This document shows positions 8,907-17,218 of a DNA stretch of 48,959 bases, one piece after another. The notes under the pieces were generated by a model that searched no databases, was not told the DNA's origin, and worked only from the letters and a program-made list of their open reading frames with translations. Every line of letters starts with the position of its first letter. Within the stretch, counting starts at the first letter, position 1. The DNA lies in the NCBI GenBank assembly GCA_016177875.1, contig JACOUL010000012.1, positions 1-48,959 on the forward strand, in the 5' to 3' direction. The position numbers and the translations under genes are program-made. The stretch comes from Burkholderiales bacterium (GTDB lineage Bacteria > Pseudomonadota > Gammaproteobacteria > Burkholderiales > Burkholderiaceae_D).

Positions 8907-9454
8907 TGCGCATGTGTTGCCGCTTTTTTTCGTTGACGCTTGCCGCATGGCTGACCATCGCGGGAATTGCTGTTGCGTTCGCTGCCGAGGAGTCGCTTGA
9001 ATATTCGGTCAAGGCTGCCTATCTGCTGAAATTCGGCGGATTCATCGAATGGCCGTCGCGCACATTCACGGCACCGGATGAACCTTTCGTGATCGGCGTG
9101 CTAGGCGATGACCCCTTTGGGCCGACGCTCGACCAGATTGCGGCAACCCATACGGTGCAAGGGCGGCCAATCACTCTCAAAAAATTGTCACGCATCGAGC
9201 AAGTGCGCAACGTGCATGTGCTTTACATATCGCCGTCTGAGAAAGAGCGCATGCCGTTGATCACCGCCAGCCTTGAGGGGAAAGGCATACTCACCGTGGC
9301 CGATGCCGATCTGCCGGGTGCCATGGTGAATTTTGTCGTCGACAATAACCGGGTCCGTTTCGACATCAATCTTGAACAAGCCGAACGCGCCGGCTTGAAA
9401 GTCAGCTCGAAACTATTGAGCGTTGCCCGCGCCGTTCGGGTCGGTAGAAGATGA
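8906..9454 (+). CDS. YfiR-family (DUF4154) periplasmic protein
   Basis: 182 aa from ATG 8906, which overlaps the receptor stop as TGATG. An in-frame ATG at 8894 would add four residues. The signal peptide ends near AVAFA-AEES. The mature part has YfiR/DUF4154 features: VKAAYLLKFGGFIEWP at the start, FVIGVLGDDPFG, a central LYISPSEKERM, and a C-terminal VNFVVDNNRVRFDINLEQAERAGLKVSSKLLSVA (non-contiguous reading of the same region). In Pseudomonas, YfiR is the periplasmic repressor of the CHASE8-containing cyclase YfiN. Here the next gene carries a CHASE8 periplasmic region, but fused to a histidine kinase. YfiR-like control of that kinase is the natural inference. No OmpA-like YfiB is adjacent; the TonB receptor may take its place. 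Confidence 0.87.
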   Translation: MRMCCRFFSLTLAAWLTIAGIAVAFAAEESLEYSVKAAYLLKFGGFIEWPSRTFTAPDEPFVIGVLGDDPFGPTLDQIAATHTVQGRPITLKKLSRIEQVRNVHVLYISPSEKERMPLITASLEGKGILTVADADLPGAMVNFVVDNNRVRFDINLEQAERAGLKVSSKLLSVARAVRVGRR

Positions 9455-9466
9455 GACGAGGGCAAA

Positions 9467-10942
9467 TTGATCAAACGCCTCTATAACCTGCCGATACGCA
9501 CAAAGCTCATGCTGCTGCTACTTGTGTCGAGCGCGGCAAGTTTGTTATTGGCGATGATCGCCATCGTTGTGTACGACTCCTATGATTATGCCGGCCAAAG
9601 GGCGCTCGATCTTGAAACACAAGCTCAAATTCTCGGCAAGACCAGCATCGCCGCGCTGAGCTTCAATGATGTCGCGGCAGGCTCGGAATATCTGGAAGCG
9701 CTGCGCGCAAAGCCCACCATTGTGGTCGGCGCGATTTATACGGCAGATGAAAAATTGTTTGCCGGCTACAGCAAAGATAGGCGTCATCATGTTTTTCCTC
9801 CGCCGGAGCCTCCAGGCTTCAGGTTCGAAGGCGGCGACGTATTGCTATTTCATACCATAGAAAATAATGGCGAAAAGCTCGGTTCGGTATACCTGCGCGC
9901 CGATTTGCAACGACTGTCGCGCGCCATCAGCTATGCCGGCATTGTGGTGCTGGTGATGGCGGCGGCGCTTGCTGCAGGAGTAAAGATTTCCGCAAGGCTT
10001 CAAGGGACCATTTCTGCGCCGCTTATGGAGATTGCCAGGGTTGCTCAGGCAGTGATCGAAAAAAAAGATTATGCATTACGCGCAAAAAAAATATCCGACG
10101 ATGAAATCGGCCAGCTTGCCGAGGCATTTAATCTGATGCTCTCCTACATTCAGGAAAGGGATGCAAGACTGCTTGCCGCCAATCGTTCGCTGCAGGCGGA
10201 AATCGACGAACGAAGGCAGGCGCAGGAAGCGCTCAAGCACAACATGCAAGAGCTGGCACGATCGAATGCCGAGCTGGAACAATTTGCCTACGTCTCTTCG
10301 CATGATTTGCAAGAACCGCTGCGCATGGTTGCATCCTACACGCAGCTGCTGGAAAAGCGTTATGCGGAAAGATTCGATGAGAAGGGCCTTACCTATCTGC
10401 ATTACATTGTGGATGGTGCTAGACGCATGCAGCAATTGATCGACGACCTTCTCATGTTTTCCCGGGTCGGCACGCGCGGTAAGGAACTGCGGCCGATTTC
10501 GGCACGCGAGCCGTTCAGCGCCGCCCTACAAAACCTCAAGGCGGCCATTCAAGAAAGTCGAGCAAGTATTACAGGCAATGACTTGCCGCAAGTAATGGGT
10601 GACATAACGCAACTTACCCAGCTATTTCAAAATCTCATCAGCAACGCCATCAAATTTACCAAACAAGGGATGACGCCTCAAATTCATATTCAGGTTACGG
10701 ACCAGAACGAATTTTGGTTGTTCGCGGTCAAAGATAACGGGATTGGAATTGACCACGATCACTTCGAACGCATCTTCGTCATCTTTCAGCGTCTGCATGG
10801 GCGTACCGAATATCCGGGGTCGGGAATTGGCTTGGCTATCTGCAAAAAAATCATTGAAAGACATGGTGGCCGCATTTGGGTCGAATCGCAGCCGGATAAG
10901 GGTTCCACCTTCTATTTCACCTTAAGAAAGGCAAGCCGATGA
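9467..10942 (+). CDS. CHASE8-HAMP sensor histidine kinase
   Basis: 491 aa from TTG 9467, supported by ACGAGGG (9456-9462); no in-frame ATG precedes the first membrane segment. Order of parts: TM1 (about 15-38); periplasmic CHASE8-like region (about 40-155, with ILGKTSIAALSFNDVAAGSEYL and PTIVVGAIYTADEKLFAGYS); TM2 (about 157-180); HAMP (about 185-235); coiled coil; HisKA with SSHDLQEPLRMV (His279); and HATPase with [16 protein letters not shown] and GSGIGLAICKKI. The kinase core resembles phytochrome-type kinases, which usually partner Rcp1-like regulators. Such a regulator follows with an ATGA overlap. The CHASE8-HAMP module is the arrangement known from YfiN, with a kinase in place of GGDEF. 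It lies directly downstream of a YfiR-like gene. Confidence 0.9.
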   Translation: MIKRLYNLPIRTKLMLLLLVSSAASLLLAMIAIVVYDSYDYAGQRALDLETQAQILGKTSIAALSFNDVAAGSEYLEALRAKPTIVVGAIYTADEKLFAGYSKDRRHHVFPPPEPPGFRFEGGDVLLFHTIENNGEKLGSVYLRADLQRLSRAISYAGIVVLVMAAALAAGVKISARLQGTISAPLMEIARVAQAVIEKKDYALRAKKISDDEIGQLAEAFNLMLSYIQERDARLLAANRSLQAEIDERRQAQEALKHNMQELARSNAELEQFAYVSSHDLQEPLRMVASYTQLLEKRYAERFDEKGLTYLHYIVDGARRMQQLIDDLLMFSRVGTRGKELRPISAREPFSAALQNLKAAIQESRASITGNDLPQVMGDITQLTQLFQNLISNAIKFTKQGMTPQIHIQVTDQNEFWLFAVKDNGIGIDHDHFERIFVIFQRLHGRTEYPGSGIGLAICKKIIERHGGRIWVESQPDKGSTFYFTLRKASR

Positions 10943-11394
10943 TCAAAACCATGGCTGCGGAGGTCGTGATTTTGCTTGTGGAAGATAACCCTGGCGATGT
11001 GCTCCTAACGAAGGAAGCATTGGCGGAGGGAAAGGTGGCGAATTCAGTGCAGTGGGTTAAGGATGGCGATGAGGCGATTGCGTTTTTAACGCGGCAAGGA
11101 AACTATGCCGACGCGCCGCAGCCGGATGTCATCCTGCTCGACTTGAATCTTCCGCGCAAGAGCGGTCATGAAGTTCTGGCCTTTGTAAAGTCGCATCAGC
11201 ACTTAAAGCGCATTCCTGTCGTTATCCTTACCAGTTCCAAAGCCGAGTCGGACATCTTGCTGAGTTATGACAATTACGCGAACTGCTATGTCACCAAGCC
11301 GGTTGATTTGGATAAATTCATGTCTATCGTCCATGCGATAGATTACTTCTGGCTCAAAGTCGTCAGATTGCCGAGCGAAGAGTATGACGTCTGA
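10939..11394 (+). CDS. Single-domain response regulator (Rcp1-like)
   Basis: 151 aa, a lone receiver domain. The acidic pocket is LLVEDNPGD, the phospho-acceptor is Asp68 (VILLDLNLP), Thr/Ser is in VILTSS, and Lys is in CYVTKPVD. The NPGD form and the extra loop (RQGNYADAPQPD) are typical of Rcp1-type regulators paired with phytochrome-like kinases. The start overlaps the kinase stop by 4 bp (ATGA) and its own stop overlaps the next REC-PAS-GGDEF-EAL gene by 11 bp, so translation is probably coupled. There is no output domain. It probably passes phosphate or acts by protein contact on the downstream c-di-GMP enzymes, which is inference. Confidence 0.9.
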   Translation: MIKTMAAEVVILLVEDNPGDVLLTKEALAEGKVANSVQWVKDGDEAIAFLTRQGNYADAPQPDVILLDLNLPRKSGHEVLAFVKSHQHLKRIPVVILTSSKAESDILLSYDNYANCYVTKPVDLDKFMSIVHAIDYFWLKVVRLPSEEYDV

Positions 11395-13453
11395 TGCGCT
11401 CATGGTTTTGCTGGTCGAAGACAATCCGGGCGATATCGACCTGATTGCCGATATGCTGGAAGAGCGGGAATCGTTCCGGCTAATGGCGTGCGAACGCGTC
11501 ACCAGCGCGCTGGATTATCTAAAGAAGCATCCGGTATCGCTGATTTTATTGGACTTGTCGCTGCCGGACAGCCAAGGATTATGCACCTTTACGCGCATTC
11601 ATTCGCAGGCGCCGCACATTCCTATCGTGGTATTGACGGGTACCAGCGATGAAACGATAGGCCTATCCGCAGTAAAGGCCGGTGCCCAGGATTATCTCGT
11701 GAAAGGCCGCGTCGATCCCGAATTGCTTACCCGCACCATTACCTATGCGGTCGAGCGCAAGCGGCTGGAACAAACCCTGGGAGAAAGCGAAGAGCGGCTG
11801 CGCAACGTGGTGGATTCGGTGCGCGAAGTGATTTTTCATGTCGATCAAAATTGCGTGTTCACGTTCTTGAATTCCGCCTGGAGCAGGATTCTTGGATTTG
11901 ATGTCGGCGACTGTATCGGAAGGTCGTTTTTCGATTACATCTGCGCGGAAGATCAGCCGCGCTGCCGCGAATTGCTGGCGTCCTTGTTGCAAAGAGACAT
12001 CGATAGCGTTCGTCATGAACTGCGTCTGTGGCGCAAAGACCAGGAGCCTGCATGGGTCGAAGTCGACATGGCGATCAGTCCGGGGAGTGACGGGCAGCCG
12101 GTCGGCATGGTCGGCACGCTCAATGACATTAGCCAGCGAAAGAAAAATGAAGAGCGCTTGGTGTTCATGGCGACCCACGACGATTTGACGGGGTTGCCGA
12201 ATCGCAATTTATTCGAAGACCGCTTAAACCTGGCGATTACGCACGCGGCGCGCGATATCCGCAAAGTCGCGGTAATTTTTTTGGACCTCGACCAGTTTAA
12301 ATTGGTTAACGACAGCATGGGGCACGATCAAGGCGACATCCTATTGCGTATCGTCGCATCGCGTTTGCTGGAAACCGTGCGTGCCAGCGACACCGTCGCG
12401 CGCCTGGGCGGCGATGAGTTCGTTATCGTCTTGCCTGATTTGGATGCGGAAGATGGTGCAATTTTCATTGCACGCAAGGTGATGAAGGCGATCGAGCTGC
12501 CGGTATTTCTAAATGGCCAAGAATTTTTCGTCGGCGGCAGTATCGGTATCGCCATGTATCCCAAAGACGGCCTCACCATACGGCAGCTGGTGAGAAATGC
12601 GGACACGGCGATGTATCGCTCCAAGGAATTGGGCCGTAAACAGATTTGTTTTTACTCGCCGGAAATGAATGAAAAATTGCTCGAGCGCTTGATGCTGGAA
12701 AACGATTTGCGGCGCGCGCTCGATAAAAACGAATTCGAGATTTTTTATCAGCCTAAATTGTCCATGAGCAGCGGTCGCATTATCGGCTTTGAGGCTTTAT
12801 TGCGCTGGCGGCATCCGGCGCGAGGCTTGATCGGGCCGGAGGAAATCATTCCGATGGCAGAAGCGACCGGCATGATTCTTCCGATCGGAAGCTGGGTGTT
12901 GCGTACCTCGTGCGAACAACTGGTTCAATGGCATCGTCTCGGTCATCGTGACTTGTGCATGGCGGTCAATCTATCGGCCCGGCAGTTTTGGCAAGAGGAT
13001 TTGGTGGAAGGCATTGCCGCCATTCTGGCGGATACCGGACTCGCTCCGTGCCACCTGGAGCTTGAAATCACGGAAAGCAGCGTCATGCGCAATGCCGACG
13101 ACACCATCTTCACCTTGCGTGAACTGAACGGCATGGGCATCACTTTGTCGATCGACGATTTCGGTACGGGCTATTCCAGTCTTTCCTATCTTAAGCGCTT
13201 TCCGATTCACGCCTTAAAGGTAGACCAATCCTTTGTGCGCGACATTACGCAAGATGCCGATGCCGCCGCTATTGCGCAAGGCATCATTGCGCTCGGCCAT
13301 ACCATGAATCTGCAGGTGATTGCCGAAGGCGTGGAAACAGAGTCCCAATGCGATTTGCTGCGCCGATGGGAATGCAATGCCATGCAGGGTTACTTGTTCG
13401 GTAAGCCGCAGCCGGGCGCCGAGGCGTTCAAGATGCTGCGCTCAATAATGTAA
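11384..13453 (+). CDS. REC-PAS-GGDEF-EAL c-di-GMP regulator
   Basis: 689 aa. The receiver (about 5-120) has VEDNPGD, ILLDLSLPD and YLVKG, so it appears phosphorylatable. PAS spans about 130-255 and ends in NDISQRKK. GGDEF (about 260-425) has an intact RLGGDEF and the upstream inhibitory site RASD. EAL (about 435-685) keeps [29 protein letters not shown] and AEGVE, so both synthesis and hydrolysis of c-di-GMP look possible. The start at 11384 lies inside the preceding regulator gene, which argues for one transcript running from the TonB receptor. Input by the upstream kinase is inferred from linkage. Confidence 0.93.
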   Translation: MTSDALMVLLVEDNPGDIDLIADMLEERESFRLMACERVTSALDYLKKHPVSLILLDLSLPDSQGLCTFTRIHSQAPHIPIVVLTGTSDETIGLSAVKAGAQDYLVKGRVDPELLTRTITYAVERKRLEQTLGESEERLRNVVDSVREVIFHVDQNCVFTFLNSAWSRILGFDVGDCIGRSFFDYICAEDQPRCRELLASLLQRDIDSVRHELRLWRKDQEPAWVEVDMAISPGSDGQPVGMVGTLNDISQRKKNEERLVFMATHDDLTGLPNRNLFEDRLNLAITHAARDIRKVAVIFLDLDQFKLVNDSMGHDQGDILLRIVASRLLETVRASDTVARLGGDEFVIVLPDLDAEDGAIFIARKVMKAIELPVFLNGQEFFVGGSIGIAMYPKDGLTIRQLVRNADTAMYRSKELGRKQICFYSPEMNEKLLERLMLENDLRRALDKNEFEIFYQPKLSMSSGRIIGFEALLRWRHPARGLIGPEEIIPMAEATGMILPIGSWVLRTSCEQLVQWHRLGHRDLCMAVNLSARQFWQEDLVEGIAAILADTGLAPCHLELEITESSVMRNADDTIFTLRELNGMGITLSIDDFGTGYSSLSYLKRFPIHALKVDQSFVRDITQDADAAAIAQGIIALGHTMNLQVIAEGVETESQCDLLRRWECNAMQGYLFGKPQPGAEAFKMLRSIM

Positions 13454-13530
13454 CTTATTCAAAATGATCCAGAACTAACTATTTAAGAGGCAAGTCGAAG
13501 AAGCGGGGTGTTGAAGGAGTGAACCGATCA

Positions 13531-13575
13531 ATGCAAAAACCTTTAGACGCGGATTTCTTCAATGGCCCAAAATGA
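13531..13575 (+). other. Possible 14-codon leader ORF overlapping the next gene start
   Basis: ATG 13531 (or GTG 13519, same frame) is preceded by GAAGGAG (13513-13519) and encodes MQKPLDADFFNGPK before a stop at 13573-13575. The following gene starts at 13562 inside this frame and has no good ribosome site of its own. Translational coupling through the short frame is plausible but unproven. Confidence 0.3.
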
Positions 13576-15766
13576 TGAAAGCCGCGTTCTGCTCGTCAAC
13601 GACGACCCCGGATCGCTGTTTGCCCTCCACACTATCCTGGACGATCTGGATGCCTGGGTCGAAACCGCTTCCTCCGGCGAGGAGGCGCTTAAGCGCTTGC
13701 TGAAGAAAGATTTCGCGGTAATCATTCTCGATGTCAAGATGGGCGGCATCGATGGGTTCGAAACGGCGCGGCTCATTCGGCGGCGGCCGCGTTCGAAGCA
13801 TACGCCGATCATTTTTCTGACTTCGCATCGAGCGACGGATCTCGACCGTGCTACCGGTTATGAATTGGGGGCGGTCGATTATCTTTTCATGCCGGTTGCA
13901 CCGGAAGTATTGAAATCCAAGGTCCAGGTGTTCATCGACATCGCGCGAAAAAACCATGGGCAGAGCGGCGAGGATGGTCAACTGGAGCTGCAAAATCAAG
14001 CCTTGCGGCGCGAGCTCGAACATGTCACACGTTTAAACCAGGCACTGCGGATGGAGGTTGCCGCGCACCGGCAGGCAGAAAGCAATGTGCAGCACAGCGA
14101 TATCGAACGGCTGATTGTCCAGCATGCCGGAGACTATGTCGCGCTGCTCGATGCGAACGGCACTTGGATTTACGCCAGCCCATCCTATCAAACCCGGTTT
14201 AGCATTCCGGCCCAGCCGTCCAGCTCGTATTTCGATATCGTGCATCACGACGATCGGGACGCCGTATTTTCCGCATTTGCCGAACTACTGGAGGGCGGCA
14301 AGCAAACGCGTGTCCAGTACCGGGTGCCGGTGCCAGAATCCGGTGAGCGTTACCTCGAATCCGAAGCCAGCCTGATTCGCGGTGCATCCGGCACGCCCGA
14401 GCAAGTGGTATTAGTGTCGCGCGACATCACCGAGCGTAAGGAAATGGAGGCATACATTCTCCATCAATCGTTTCACGATTCCCTGACCGGTTTGCCGAAC
14501 CGCCTCTTATTGGAAGACCGCATGAAGCAAACGACCGCTCATCTCGGACGCCAGCATGCGCCGGTGGCGGTACTTTTCATCGATTTGGACCGCTTCAAGG
14601 ATATCAACGACACGCTTGGCCACGCTGCCGGCGACCGGCTGTTGCAGGAAGTTGCCGAACGTCTCTCCAAGTGTATTCGTGAAGGCGATACGGTGGCACG
14701 CTTAGGCGGCGACGAATTCGTCGTGCTCTTGGCCGGCTTGTCCAATATCCAAGATGCGGCCTTCGTCGCGGACAAGATCGTCAACACCATTTCCGAGCCT
14801 TGTCAGATTGGAGGGCGCGAATTAAGGGTGTCGCCCAGCATCGGCATCGCGATTTTTCCGCATGACGGCCAAAATATGGATGAATTGCTGCGTAACGCCG
14901 ACACCGCGATGTATCACGCCAAGCAGGATGGGCGCGGCCGATATTCTTTTTTTACCTCGCGCATGAATGAAGCGGCCAGCCGGCGTTTAGCCGTGGGCGG
15001 CGCCCTGCAGCGCGCGATCATTCAAGGGGAATTCATCCTGCATTACCAGCCCAAGGTATCTACCGCCAACGGCGAAATCTGCGGCTTCGAAGCGCTGATT
15101 CGTTGGCCGCAGTCCGACGGCGATTGGATGCCTCCCAGTCAATTCATTCCGATTGCGGAAGAAACCGGACGCATCGAGCCGATCGGCAGATGGGCCTTGC
15201 GCGAGGCCGCCGATCAAGCGCTGCGGTGGAAACAGGAAGGTGCGTTCGCCGTGCCGATTGCCGTCAACGTCTCGGCGCAGCAATTCAAACAGGAAAGCAT
15301 TGCGCGATACATTGAATCCGTGTTGCTGGAAACCGGCATTTCGCCTGCCATGTTGGAAGCGGAATTGACGGAGTCGGCCGTGATGGCCGACCCGGCCAAG
15401 GCAATTCAGACCTTGCATCGCATTCGTGAACTGGGTGTCCCCATTTCGATCGACGACTTCGGCACGGGGTATTCCTCGCTCGCTTATCTCAAGCGATTTC
15501 CGTTGAACAAACTCAAGATCGACGCCGCATTCGTACGCGATATCGCTTCCGATCCGGATGATGCCGCCATCGTCTCGGCCATTATTGCACTGGCGCACTG
15601 CCTGAATTTGACCGTCATTGCGGAAGGCGTCGAAACATCCGAGCAAATGTCGTTTCTCATTTCACATGGATGCGATGAAATGCAAGGGCATTACTTCAGC
15701 GCGCCGGTTCCTGAAGAAGAGGCGCGTTATTTGATCAGGCAGGGGCGTTTCAATCTCAAGCATTAG
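13562..15766 (+). CDS. REC-PAS-GGDEF-EAL c-di-GMP regulator with an atypical receiver
   Basis: 734 aa. The receiver (about 8-130) has VNDDPGSL and Asp57 in IILDVKMGG. The motif that normally supplies the conserved Lys reads DYLFMP (Met110), so phosphorylation-dependent switching may be impaired. A coiled linker leads to PAS (about 175-300), then GGDEF (about 305-470) with intact RLGGDEF and inhibitory REGD. EAL (about 480-730) has [29 protein letters not shown] and AEGVE, all intact. The same receiver subtype, also lacking the Lys, occurs in the hybrid kinase at 30397-32052. There is a 108-bp gap to the previous gene. The first codon has a weak ribosome site and is overlapped by a 14-codon frame. 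Confidence 0.92.
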   Translation: MAQNDESRVLLVNDDPGSLFALHTILDDLDAWVETASSGEEALKRLLKKDFAVIILDVKMGGIDGFETARLIRRRPRSKHTPIIFLTSHRATDLDRATGYELGAVDYLFMPVAPEVLKSKVQVFIDIARKNHGQSGEDGQLELQNQALRRELEHVTRLNQALRMEVAAHRQAESNVQHSDIERLIVQHAGDYVALLDANGTWIYASPSYQTRFSIPAQPSSSYFDIVHHDDRDAVFSAFAELLEGGKQTRVQYRVPVPESGERYLESEASLIRGASGTPEQVVLVSRDITERKEMEAYILHQSFHDSLTGLPNRLLLEDRMKQTTAHLGRQHAPVAVLFIDLDRFKDINDTLGHAAGDRLLQEVAERLSKCIREGDTVARLGGDEFVVLLAGLSNIQDAAFVADKIVNTISEPCQIGGRELRVSPSIGIAIFPHDGQNMDELLRNADTAMYHAKQDGRGRYSFFTSRMNEAASRRLAVGGALQRAIIQGEFILHYQPKVSTANGEICGFEALIRWPQSDGDWMPPSQFIPIAEETGRIEPIGRWALREAADQALRWKQEGAFAVPIAVNVSAQQFKQESIARYIESVLLETGISPAMLEAELTESAVMADPAKAIQTLHRIRELGVPISIDDFGTGYSSLAYLKRFPLNKLKIDAAFVRDIASDPDDAAIVSAIIALAHCLNLTVIAEGVETSEQMSFLISHGCDEMQGHYFSAPVPEEEARYLIRQGRFNLKH

Positions 15767-15769
15767 TTA

Positions 15770-15838
15770 GTTGAGGGCAGAGCACGCTTTTGCCTAATTT
15801 GTTGAGGACAGAGTAACGCTTCGCTTAACTCTGTCCCC
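15770..15838 (+). repeat. Degenerate direct repeat containing a palindromic hairpin
   Basis: Two imperfect copies of GTTGAGGRCAGAG-ACGCTT occur at about 15770 and 15801. The second copy forms an inverted repeat, GGACAGAGT against ACTCTGTCC (about 15806-15836), with an A/T-containing loop. It may be a terminator or an interspersed palindromic repeat. It separates the c-di-GMP gene from the split hybrid kinase. Confidence 0.5.
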
Positions 15839-15883
15839 AATGCAAAGGACGCTGTCCCGCAATTCTGAACAAAGGAGGCCGAC

Positions 15884-17218
15884 ATGGCGCAAGAAGGTGC
15901 AACTCAGGAACGGCGGCTGCATAACCGGCGTGCTCATGACCGCGTCTTGCTTTCCGGCGAATCGTTCGAGCCGGGCTCGCTCGATAAGGTGATTTTGCTC
16001 AATGCACTGAATGCGGTACGCGAAGGCGACTTCAGCGTGCGCCTTCCGGTCGATTGGGAAGGCGTGGACGGCAAGATCGCCGATGCCTTTAACGAAATCA
16101 TTTCCACTCAAGAAAAGCTTGCCAAAGGCTTTGAGCAAGTCTCTATTGTCGTCGGCACCGAAGGCAAGCTGAGCCAGCGCATGGCGTTCGACAAGATGGA
16201 TGGCGACTGGGGCGTGGAAGTCAATGCCGTCAATTCATTGATCGATAGCCTGGTGCAGCCGGTGCGCGATGCCGGACGCGTGATCGGCGCAGTGGCGCGT
16301 GGCGTGCTGACGCAAAGCATGGAGCTGGAAATCGATGGGCGAACGCTGAAAGGCGAGTTCCTCAAGAATGCCAACACTATCAACACCATGCTGGATCAGC
16401 TCAACAATTTTTCCAGCGAGGTCACGCGCGTGGCGCGTGAAGTCGGTACCGAAGGCAAGCTGGGCGGTCAAGCCGAAGTCAAGGGCGCATCAGGCGTCTG
16501 GAAAGACTTGACCGACAGCGTGAATCTGATGGCCAGCAACTTGACCGGCCAAGTGCGCAATATTGCCGAAGTGACGACGGCGGTGGCCAAGGGCGATTTG
16601 TCGCGCAAGATCACGGTGGATGTGAAAGGCGAAGTACTGCAGCTGAAGGACACCATCAACATCATGGTGGACCAGTTGAACAGCTTTGCCGGCGAGGTCA
16701 CGCGGGTGGCGCGCGAGGTCGGTACCGACGGCAAGCTCGGCGGCCAGGCAGAGGTGAAAGGCGTTTCCGGCGTGTGGAAAGATTTGACCGATAGCGTCAA
16801 TGTCATGGCCAGCAATTTGACCGGCCAAGTGCGCAATATTGCCGAAGTGACGACGGCGGTGGCCAAGGGCGATTTGTCGCGCAAGATCACGGTGGATGTG
16901 AAAGGCGAAATCCTGCAGCTGAAGGACACCATCAACATCATGGTGGACCAGTTGAACAGCTTTGCCGGCGAGGTCACGCGGGTGGCGCGCGAGGTCGGCA
17001 CCGACGGCAAGCTCGGCGGCCAGGCGGAAGTGAAAGGCGTTTCCGGCGTGTGGAAAGATCTCACCGACAGCGTGAATGCCATGGCGAGCAACTTGACCAA
17101 CCAAGTGCGCAATATTGCCGAAGTGACGACGGCGGTGGCCAAGGGCGATTTGTCGCGCAAGATCACGGTGGATGTGAAAGGCGAAGTACTGCAGCTGAAA
17201 CCGATAACGTTAACCTGA
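15884..17218 (+). pseudogene. N-terminal half of a split multi-HAMP hybrid histidine kinase
   Basis: 444 codons with a near-perfect ribosome site (AAAGGAGG, 15871-15878). There is no membrane segment. After a basic N-terminus come a divergent HAMP ([17 protein letters not shown]), a second ([16 protein letters not shown]), then HAMP pairs with the 92-residue (276-bp) period ([20 protein letters not shown] ... [11 protein letters not shown]) starting at 16553, 16829 and 17105. The third unit breaks after LQLK. The frame then runs into PITLT and stops at 17216-17218, and the remainder of the protein continues in another frame. The unit starts at 17105 and 17242 are 137 bp apart instead of 276, so 139 bp are missing. 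Restoring them would give about 1926 aa, close to the intact paralogue (1912 aa). The fragment has no catalytic domain. It could still be made as a soluble HAMP array. An assembly error is the main alternative. Confidence 0.8.

Noticed and set aside
17050..17217. Upstream extension of the second kinase frame before ATG 17218
   Set aside because: It translates the repeat in the wrong frame ([18 protein letters not shown]); the true reading there is the first frame up to its stop.
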